Shown here one piece after another: positions 57,630-64,000 of a stretch of DNA of 64,000 bases (positions within the stretch are counted from its first letter, which is position 1; the number at the start of each line of letters is the position of its first letter). The position numbers and the translations under genes are program-made. This DNA comes from Parabacteroides goldsteinii DSM 19448 = WAL 12034 (GTDB taxonomy: Bacteria; Bacteroidota; Bacteroidia; Bacteroidales; Tannerellaceae). The DNA is taken from NCBI RefSeq assembly GCF_000969835.1, contig NZ_KQ033912.1, forward strand, positions 838,971 to 902,970, written 5' to 3'. Below the pieces are notes generated by a model. That model saw nothing but the letters and a program-made list of their open reading frames with translations. It was not told where the DNA came from and ran no database searches.

Positions 57630-58301
57630 TCAATTAGATGTTAACTGGTTTAAAATCTCTACTAACCGCTGAGGCTCTTCTGTATAATAGTCTGCACCTA
57701 TTTTCTGAGCAAAATCGCTGCTCACAGGTGCTCCGCCTATAAATGTTTTCACTTGAGGAAATTCTGCCTTTATAGCTGTATTGATCGACTCCATATTGAC
57801 CATTGTGGTTGTCAACAAAGCAGACATTCCGACAAAAGCATCCGGATTTTCTCTGACAGCGTCCACAAACTTTTCTTCGGTAACATCTACCCCCAAGTCG
57901 ATAATCTCATAACCATTTCCTTCCACCATCATACATACCAGATTCTTACCAATATCATGTAAATCTCCTTTTACCGTACCGATAATCAATTTACCTTTAC
58001 GTTTGACCGAACCGTCATTAAAATATCTTTTCAGATGTTGCATGCCACCGCTCATAGCTTTTGCACTCATCAGAACCTGAGGCACAAACACTTTATTTTC
58101 TTTGAACTTCACACCGATATTGTTCATACCAACGATCAATCCCTTTGTTAAAATATCATTGGGGGAATATCCCTGCTCCAAAGCCTTCTGTGTCAGTTCA
58201 TCTGCTCCGTCTTCCCCTTTCATTGCCGGAGGATAAGGAGTTTTTGCATTGATCTTACCCACTTCGACACAAAGTGCTATTCTTTCTAATGTGTTTTCCA
58301 T
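57630..58301 (-). CDS. cobalamin-binding corrinoid methyl-carrier protein (MtaC/MtbC-like)
   Basis: 223 residues, the normal size for one-module corrinoid proteins. Helical cap domain at about 1-95 (YSPNDILTKGLIVGMNNIGVKF, FVPQVLMSAKAMSGGM). The B12-binding Rossmann domain has the cobalt-ligand motif DxHxxG as Asp113-Leu-His115-Asp-Ile-Gly118 (TVKGDLHDIGKNLV), GMSALLTT around Ser160 and IGGAPV around 189. It lies between two UroD-family genes with gaps of 10 and 1 bp, the arrangement of corrinoid-dependent methyltransferase systems. It would carry a methyl group on cobalt between the two partner enzymes. Confidence 0.93.
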   Translation of the reverse strand: MENTLERIALCVEVGKINAKTPYPPAMKGEDGADELTQKALEQGYSPNDILTKGLIVGMNNIGVKFKENKVFVPQVLMSAKAMSGGMQHLKRYFNDGSVKRKGKLIIGTVKGDLHDIGKNLVCMMVEGNGYEIIDLGVDVTEEKFVDAVRENPDAFVGMSALLTTTMVNMESINTAIKAEFPQVKTFIGGAPVSSDFAQKIGADYYTEEPQRLVEILNQLTSN

Positions 58302-58311
58302 ACTATTCTAT

Positions 58312-59376
58312 TTATTTAGTCAATTGTTCCCTTCTTCTTATCTCTTTTACGGCATCTACCATTGCATAGAACCCCTCTATCTGCATGTAATCAGGTATTG
58401 AATTACCGGATCCCAGACCGTATCCGTTCGCTTTTTTACGGAACCGGGTACCTTCCTCCAGAACCTTGTTAAAGACCTGGTCATACGGATTCAGGATCAG
58501 ATAGTTCATATCGAATCCTCCGAACAGGCCGATTTTATCCGAATAGTTATCGATCCATTCATCAAAAAGACATATCTGGTCTTCATTCGAATGTTTGGCA
58601 TCTATCCCGTTCTGAAGAATATCAGGCATGATCTCTTTGATATTCCCACAGCAATGCAGTAAGAACTTCTTATTCTTATTATGTACGATATCGATCACTT
58701 TTTTATGCAGCGGTAAAATAAACTGACGGATCGTATCCGGTTCGAGCATAGTTGCCATACGATGCCCCAAATCATCTCCCATGCGATAGAAGACAAAAAG
58801 ATCGTCGTACTCCTCCAACATCTTAGTCCACAATGTTTCGTAGAGTTCACCGATTTTCCGGAAGATGTCGGCAAAAAGTTCCGGGTCGAGATACTGCATG
58901 ACACAAAGGCTTTCATAACCCACCAGATCCTGAGCTGTTTCAAAAATGCCGTATCCGCAACCTCCATAGGCTTTCATCCCGGCAGGCATCACTCTCCGGA
59001 TAGACTCCAACCGAGGCCTGTATGTTTCCCAGAAAATACGGGGAATATCGTCAAACGGATATCTGTCAAAATCATCGCGGGTCTGAATAGGACCGAGCAT
59101 CCCCCCTAATATGGCCCCATGACCGGGAAGGATTTCGCAAATCGCAGCTTCATAACTGAATGCATCATAGGTATTTTCTTTCCAGAAAGAAATATATTTA
59201 CTAAAATACTCATCCAGATCAGAGCGGCTTTTACGGCCATTTAACGACAATTCCTCCCCTATACATTTAGAAACAAAAGGGGCATCGATATTGTGCTCAT
59301 ACAAAGGCAAATAATCAGGTTTCTGATTATACAATACCTTTAGAATATTTCTGTAGTCAGGCTCAAACGTATTCAT
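58312..59376 (-). CDS. uroporphyrinogen-decarboxylase-fold corrinoid methyltransferase-like protein (A)
   Basis: 354 residues, no signal peptide. UroD-like barrel with LPLYEHNIDAPFVSKCIG near the N-terminus, YGIFETAQDLVGYE, FYRMGDDLGHRMATMLEPDT and the conserved FLLHCCGNIKEIMPDI, in which His241 and Cys243 match the zinc-binding HxCG of MtaA/MtbA-type methyltransferases. It is quite different from protein B, so the two probably have distinct jobs. It lies 27 bp after the GH38-like gene and 10 bp before the corrinoid gene, so it is probably cotranscribed with glycan enzymes. The methyl donor is unknown. Confidence 0.87.
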   Translation of the reverse strand: MNTFEPDYRNILKVLYNQKPDYLPLYEHNIDAPFVSKCIGEELSLNGRKSRSDLDEYFSKYISFWKENTYDAFSYEAAICEILPGHGAILGGMLGPIQTRDDFDRYPFDDIPRIFWETYRPRLESIRRVMPAGMKAYGGCGYGIFETAQDLVGYESLCVMQYLDPELFADIFRKIGELYETLWTKMLEEYDDLFVFYRMGDDLGHRMATMLEPDTIRQFILPLHKKVIDIVHNKNKKFLLHCCGNIKEIMPDILQNGIDAKHSNEDQICLFDEWIDNYSDKIGLFGGFDMNYLILNPYDQVFNKVLEEGTRFRKKANGYGLGSGNSIPDYMQIEGFYAMVDAVKEIRRREQLTK

Positions 59377-59403
59377 ATTTTCTTAATTTAATTACATTCC
59401 TTA

Positions 59404-62097
59404 TTACCTTTTTAATATGATCGATACAGGCTGATAGGCATGCATCTCGACGGACAGTTCATTATTCTTAATTGGAAACGAATCTCCCAACGGTTCACCG
59501 CGCAGATTACAGAATTGAGCAGACCGATATGATTTTCCGGATAATGTAACAGTACATTTGCCTTTTTTACCAGCTTGTTCCCAAAGTCTCAACAAGTCTC
59601 CCTCACCATCTGTATTCGGTCCGAAAGCAGTAACTAAAATTCCTTTTTCGGACAATGTAATCCCTTCAGAAAAGAACGGAAGTTCACCTCCATCATCCTC
59701 TGTATACGTTGCCATCAGAGGAACACGCGTTTCTTCTGTCGGTGTAATCAGAGAAGTCTCATTACTGTATTTATCGATCGACCACAGATATACTTTGGCG
59801 GAAAAACCTCCTTCTATCCATTCTGTAAAATTAGTACCCCACTGATTATTAAACAGATTGACAAAAACATTAGGCCGTTGTGGTATAAACTCTCCGGAGA
59901 AACGGAACAGACCGGGACGGTCCAGACTGACAGCCGGGGCATTCGGTGTATTTAAGCCAAACCCCTTCCCTTGATTATCAATAATAGCCATACCGGTATT
60001 CAGGAAGAAATAATCATGGTTGGTGTTCTTTACAAAATCAGTGGCCGGATTAACAACACCGCCGGTTCTCCCTAACCGGAATGAAGGATTCGACAGATTA
60101 AACGGAAAAGCAAGCCAACCACCTTCCGGTTGGGATTCAGCCGGTTTATTCCGTATCCCCCAACAAATTTCCAGATAAGGGGAGCTATCTTCTAACGTAT
60201 AGGTTAATGTATAGCCATCACCAGCACCTGTCTGACAGAATGCGGTAGCACTAACTGAATGGGAGGTCTGCAAATATTTGATTTTATTTAATCTGCCCTT
60301 TATCATTTCATATTTCAGGTCTGGATTTTCCGGCCGCCCCATCTCCTGATCAGCCCAGCCATGATGTCCGGGCTTCACATAATTCGCATTATAACGGTTG
60401 ATTTCCTCTTGACCAAATTTCTCGTGGATATACTCTCCGAATCCATATTCATTCTTCCCATCGACCATTTCTTTCTGTTGTTGTTTATCCCAAACAGAAA
60501 GTAATGCACCGTTTTCCTTATTTATTTCTATTTTGAAATAGTTGTTTTCCAACACAGCTTTTACTTCATCAATACGGGAATTTCGGGAATCCTCAGATAT
60601 AGGAGATGTTACCAACGTATAAGTCTTATACCCCAGGGATGGAATATCTTCCGCATAAAAAGACATGTGATTGTAGTCGTTATATACCGGCAGAATCTTA
60701 CCCGTCAATTCATCCTTCAAACCATAAACCTGGAAATTTTTTTTATAAACTCCCATATGGAAACTGACCAAACCCGAACGTTTCCAGGGAAGCGGGTTAT
60801 AGACAACAACTTTACGTCCTTTAACGGCTACATTCTGAGCCAGTTTCTTCAAATCCTTCCGTAAAGAAGGAATAATATATTGTTCAGCGCGGTGTGCCCT
60901 ACTTCCTTTTTCATTCCAGGATGTTTCTATAAAATCATACATCCCTTGCGCCCTGCTGACTGTAAAATCGTCCCCATATTTCCAAAAATCCTGGTGTCCA
61001 TGACTCATTGCCAGCCCAAAAGTATGTTCATCAAACAATAAAGATTGTTCAATAGCCTTTTCAACATAAGGTTCAACCGGTTCGGGAGTTATGTCCCACT
61101 GTTTGAGTAAGGAATTCAACGTTTCCGTATTATAAATGACACGCTGCATAGCCTTATTGATTTTTACTTCTTTAGGCATCGACATATATCCATGAATCCA
61201 GGTATCCGGCATATCCCCCTTTACTACAGGCAATGATGGGTTTTCTTTCATCAGGGCATCATAAAAATCTTCCAGCTGACCGATACGTATCCGGGCATTA
61301 GGTGCTTTTTCACGAGCTTCTTTCAATACAGCAGCAACATCTTCCGGTGTCGGAGCACCCGTATTTTCATGCGTATGTATCATTGCTAACCATGTCTTAT
61401 ATTTCCAGGTTGCCGGAGGAAGTACACCGGAACCGTAATATTCCGCCCAGTTAAAAGTGAGTAACCTCGAACCATCCGGTCCCTCCCACCAAAACAGGGT
61501 TGGTATATCCGGTGATACGGACCCGGGATTACAACCAATATGCAAAATCTTCACACCAGCCTGTGTCAATAATGTAGGAAGTATCCAAGAATGGCTAGGG
61601 ACATCGGTAAGTTTAGCTCCACGTACCAACGGTTGGTCATATTTTCTATTTATCTGCGAAGAATAGGACATACCACGCACCAATGTTTCAAGATCACTCG
61701 ATTCAGTCTCAAATGTGAATGGAAGTGCATGCACTTTGAAACGTCCATCCTTTAATGCTTTTTCTATTCCGGATTTATAAGCCTCAGAGGTATTTTCCAT
61801 AATATATTTCATCGGCCAGCCAGGAAGAGTCCAAACAAATTGGTCTTCCTTAGGTAATTTACCCGTTTCCTCTACTGAACGTAATGTTTCATCCATCATA
61901 GAGGTTGTGTATTTCTGTAAAATAGATTCACTCCAGTCAGTATAACCAATATCAAAATGCATTTTGAAAACAATGATTATGTCTTCAACTTCAACCTTTT
62001 CGGCTCCTTTGTCTACATCTATAGCCGCAATCTGAGCTTTTAACGAGCTTAATGATAGTATGAAAATCCATACTGAAAGAATAAATTGCCTTCTCAT
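59404..62097 (-). CDS. GH38-like (DUF5054-type) secreted enzyme, copy 2
   Basis: 897 residues, signal peptide (SSLKAQ). Same architecture as the 27560-30295 protein: FKMHFDIGYTDW (His47, Asp49), VWTLPGWPMKY, TDVPSHSWILPTLL, FWWEGPDGSRLLTF, DEHTFGLAMSHG, VVYNPLPWKRSGLVSF, and a beta-rich C-terminal half. Probably a metal-dependent exo-glycosidase; the mannosidase label is only by similarity to GH38. It is the first gene of a probable operon with the corrinoid cassette, and a possible LacI operator lies 34 bp upstream. Confidence 0.85.
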   Translation of the reverse strand: MRRQFILSVWIFILSLSSLKAQIAAIDVDKGAEKVEVEDIIIVFKMHFDIGYTDWSESILQKYTTSMMDETLRSVEETGKLPKEDQFVWTLPGWPMKYIMENTSEAYKSGIEKALKDGRFKVHALPFTFETESSDLETLVRGMSYSSQINRKYDQPLVRGAKLTDVPSHSWILPTLLTQAGVKILHIGCNPGSVSPDIPTLFWWEGPDGSRLLTFNWAEYYGSGVLPPATWKYKTWLAMIHTHENTGAPTPEDVAAVLKEAREKAPNARIRIGQLEDFYDALMKENPSLPVVKGDMPDTWIHGYMSMPKEVKINKAMQRVIYNTETLNSLLKQWDITPEPVEPYVEKAIEQSLLFDEHTFGLAMSHGHQDFWKYGDDFTVSRAQGMYDFIETSWNEKGSRAHRAEQYIIPSLRKDLKKLAQNVAVKGRKVVVYNPLPWKRSGLVSFHMGVYKKNFQVYGLKDELTGKILPVYNDYNHMSFYAEDIPSLGYKTYTLVTSPISEDSRNSRIDEVKAVLENNYFKIEINKENGALLSVWDKQQQKEMVDGKNEYGFGEYIHEKFGQEEINRYNANYVKPGHHGWADQEMGRPENPDLKYEMIKGRLNKIKYLQTSHSVSATAFCQTGAGDGYTLTYTLEDSSPYLEICWGIRNKPAESQPEGGWLAFPFNLSNPSFRLGRTGGVVNPATDFVKNTNHDYFFLNTGMAIIDNQGKGFGLNTPNAPAVSLDRPGLFRFSGEFIPQRPNVFVNLFNNQWGTNFTEWIEGGFSAKVYLWSIDKYSNETSLITPTEETRVPLMATYTEDDGGELPFFSEGITLSEKGILVTAFGPNTDGEGDLLRLWEQAGKKGKCTVTLSGKSYRSAQFCNLRGEPLGDSFPIKNNELSVEMHAYQPVSIILKR

Positions 62098-62130
62098 ATT
62101 TCATGGTATTATGTTTCTCTCTTAATCAAC

Positions 62131-62142
62131 TTTACCGGTTAA
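62131..62142. promoter_or_regulatory. candidate LacI-type operator upstream of the GH38-like gene
   Basis: TTTACCGGTTAA is a near-perfect palindrome centred on CG, the usual LacI-family shape. Its reverse complement TTAACCGGTAAA matches a site in the LacI gene's own upstream region (63261-63272) at 10 of 12 bases. Confidence 0.45.
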
Positions 62143-62247
62143 GTAAACTAAGAAAAAAATATTATTTTGCAAACATATGTGTCTTATCAGAGATAAACAA
62201 TGACATTTATTCCGATTTTCTTATACTATCTTACGATCGATATGTTT

Positions 62248-63240
62248 TTAATCACATACAGGCAAAACCAGTTTTACCTTTTCGTCTTCATTATCGGTAG
62301 TTTCTAATTTCTCTATTAATACACGTACAGACTCACGACCAATCTCTTTTATAGGAAGATACGCTATATGCATATTAGGAGCCAAAAGTTCAAAACTCGG
62401 AGTACTATGCAAGCAAGCCAAACCTATTTTACTGACATCTATATTCCGTTTATAAAAATAGCGTAGCCCTTCCATTCCTAAATAATGCGTAGTAAAATAA
62501 AATCCATCGACATCCGGGACCGCATCAAAAATAGTATCCAATACACGAATGATATCTAACTCATACTCATTGCGTGACACCTCTCCATATAAGTGAGGAG
62601 AAATAAAACAATCATGTTCGATCAAAGCGGTCTTATATCCTTCATATCTTAAACTCATGGTAAAAAGAGCCGATGCCGTAGTTATAATGGCTATTTTTTT
62701 ACGGCCTTCATTTATCAGTTTATTAACCAGATTATAACTACACCCGATATTGTCTATAATAATATAATTAGTATTCAATTCCGGAAAAAAACGGTCAATT
62801 AAAACAAACGGATATTTTTCTTGTATTAAATTCTCCAATTCACCTTTGGCATAATTAGTAGGAGCTATGATTAATCCATCAATATTCTTCGATCGTAACA
62901 TTTGGATTATATTATTTTCTCTTACCGGATTAGATTCGGAGCTGCAAAAAGTAACGGTATATCCCAGTTGTTCTGCCACGAGTTCAACCTCCATAGCTAC
63001 TTGGGCATAAAAAGTATCTCCTATGAAGGGAACAACCAATCCAATTGTTTTCGTTTTACCCGAACTAAGACTTTTAGCAAGATAATTTGGTCTATATTTT
63101 ACCTGTTTAGCATAATCTATTATTTTTTTCTGAGTAGCCGAACTTATCTTTTGTTCATCACCACGTCCTGACAGCACCCATGAAACTGTTGTTTTTGAGA
63201 CCTTAAGAGCTTCTGCAATATCTTTAAGAGATTTTCCCAT
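62248..63240 (-). CDS. LacI-family transcriptional regulator
   Basis: 330 residues. N-terminal helix-turn-helix and hinge (SLKDIAEALKVSKTTVSWVL, then YRPNYLAKSLSSGKTKTIGLV), followed by a periplasmic-binding-protein-like effector domain (VPFIGDTFYAQVAMEVELVA, DGLIIAPT, IIDNIGCSYNLV, IAIITTASALF). It senses an intracellular sugar-like ligand. It lies between sigma2 and the GH38-like/corrinoid unit, so control of that unit is likely; similar 12-bp sites lie upstream of both this gene and the GH38-like gene. Confidence 0.95.
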   Translation of the reverse strand: MGKSLKDIAEALKVSKTTVSWVLSGRGDEQKISSATQKKIIDYAKQVKYRPNYLAKSLSSGKTKTIGLVVPFIGDTFYAQVAMEVELVAEQLGYTVTFCSSESNPVRENNIIQMLRSKNIDGLIIAPTNYAKGELENLIQEKYPFVLIDRFFPELNTNYIIIDNIGCSYNLVNKLINEGRKKIAIITTASALFTMSLRYEGYKTALIEHDCFISPHLYGEVSRNEYELDIIRVLDTIFDAVPDVDGFYFTTHYLGMEGLRYFYKRNIDVSKIGLACLHSTPSFELLAPNMHIAYLPIKEIGRESVRVLIEKLETTDNEDEKVKLVLPVCD

Positions 63241-63260
63241 CTGTTTTTAATTAGAACAAC

Positions 63261-63272
63261 TTAACCGATCAA
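63261..63272. promoter_or_regulatory. candidate LacI-type operator upstream of the lacI-type gene
   Basis: TTAACCGATCAA, related to the site at 62131-62142; position 20 bp before the ATG would fit autoregulation. Confidence 0.4.
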
Positions 63273-63370
63273 CTATACATGCAAATATATTATTTAATTC
63301 GATACTCTACAATAGTGATGAAAGATCCTTTTCCGGAAAAAGGAATAAAAAAGGCTGGAGTAAACAGATT

Positions 63371-63949
63371 TCAACAGATAAAGAAAAGAAGCAGATGTTT
63401 AAGAGTTTGCTTCAAACGATCAGTCGCATTCTTTAACTGAACTCGTACTGTACTAACAGTCAAACCCATATTATCGGCAATTACATCCACGGTTTTGCCG
63501 GCATAGAAATACTCTTCAAAAACAATCCTGCACTTTGAAGGTAATTGATTTACCGCTAAACGTATCTCTTCTTCCGTCTGGCGCATTTCTACATATTGTA
63601 ATGGAACCGGAGTCGATTGGATATAATTTTCCTGAAAAGCCAACATTTGTTCTTTGTGTTCATCCAAAACATTTTGCTGACTCCTTTGTGCCCGAATGTA
63701 ATTGAGACACCCGTTCTGAACAGAACGTACTAAATAATAATGAATCGGATACGATAAGGTATCCCGCCTATTCCAGATATTAATAAAAACATCATCTACA
63801 ATTTCTGCACCGGCCTCTTTATCGACCAGGTAACATAAAGCAACGGCATTCAAGTAGCTATAATAAGTACTGAACAATTCAGAAAAAGCCTTTTCCGAAC
63901 CTTTTCTGATTTGTTCTATTATATCTTCATTTATACGGCTTATATTCAT
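63371..63949 (-). CDS. ECF RNA polymerase sigma factor (sigma2)
   Basis: 192 residues. Region 2 at about 15-80 (KAFSELFSTYYSYLNAVALCYLVDKEAGAEIVDDVFINIWNRRD) and region 4 at about 125-180 (LPSKCRIVFEEYFYAGKTVDVIADNMGLTVSTVRVQL). No FecR gene follows; LacI does. The nearest FecR without a sigma partner is FecR2 at 52875-53870, so these two probably form a pair split by an insertion of other genes. It is the natural candidate for the ECF-like promoters of susC2 and susC3. Confidence 0.93.
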   Translation of the reverse strand: MNISRINEDIIEQIRKGSEKAFSELFSTYYSYLNAVALCYLVDKEAGAEIVDDVFINIWNRRDTLSYPIHYYLVRSVQNGCLNYIRAQRSQQNVLDEHKEQMLAFQENYIQSTPVPLQYVEMRQTEEEIRLAVNQLPSKCRIVFEEYFYAGKTVDVIADNMGLTVSTVRVQLKNATDRLKQTLKHLLLFFIC

Positions 63950-63980
63950 AATACATCTCCTTGTCGCTTTTTCATCTATA

Positions 63981-64000
63981 TTAGTTCATGAAGAACTATG
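63981..64000. promoter_or_regulatory. dyad site AGTTC-N5-GAACT upstream of sigma2
   Basis: TTAGTTCATGAAGAACTATG agrees at 16 of 20 bases with the left dyad upstream of susC2 (starting 35797). The window ends here, so a partner site cannot be seen. Confidence 0.4.

Noticed and set aside
56555-59376. Heme-biosynthesis uroporphyrinogen decarboxylases
   Set aside because: There are two divergent copies flanking a corrinoid protein in a glycan locus, and one has the HxCG methyltransferase motif; this fits methyl transfer, not heme synthesis.

Overview
The window looks like Bacteroidales DNA (Bacteroides or Parabacteroides type). The evidence is three SusC/SusD pairs, FecR/ECF-sigma signalling pairs, secreted glycoside hydrolases with Bacteroidetes lipoprotein signals, and promoters with the Bacteroides -7 element TAnnTTTG. 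Every gene I can support lies on the minus strand, so transcription runs right to left through one very large carbohydrate-utilisation region. I see no tRNA, rRNA, CRISPR array or transposase.

Layout in transcription order (right to left). Module C (64.0-47.2 kb): ECF sigma factor, LacI-type regulator, GH38-like enzyme, a three-gene corrinoid cassette (two UroD-family methyltransferase-like proteins around a B12-binding protein), a GH3 gene broken by an in-frame amber codon, FecR, SusC with STN domain, and SusD with a one-base frameshift just after its lipobox. Module B (47.2-24.2 kb): two members of an unrecognised lipoprotein family, GH2, GH120, GH43, a SusC without STN and its SusD, a second GH38-like enzyme, and two further unrecognised putative glycosidases. 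Module A (24.2-1 kb): a third member of the unrecognised lipoprotein family, GH92, a GH43-like protein, GH2, GH3, then an ECF sigma/FecR/SusC/SusD set and a GH106-like enzyme cut by the window edge.

How it may work together. SusCD pairs import oligosaccharides. Sigma/FecR pairs report SusC occupancy to RNA polymerase. The enzymes (GH120, GH43, GH3, GH2, GH92, GH106-like, GH38-like) suggest a branched glycan containing xylose plus mannose, galactose or rhamnose; the substrate is inferred only. The corrinoid cassette sits among the glycosidases and suggests removal of O-methyl groups from a methylated sugar or from a methoxylated part of the substrate. This is the most unusual part of the window.

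Regulation seen directly. Five Module B promoters share a 17-bp element (GTGGATTATTATTGCTT on the plus strand) placed 44-45 bp from the TAnnTTTG box. The susC2 and susC3 promoters share an ECF-like TTATGTnTAACCT element. All three susC leaders carry, on the plus strand, a TAnnTTTG box followed by a terminator-like hairpin, as expected for short antisense RNAs. Several gene ends are followed by clusters of locus-specific palindromes.
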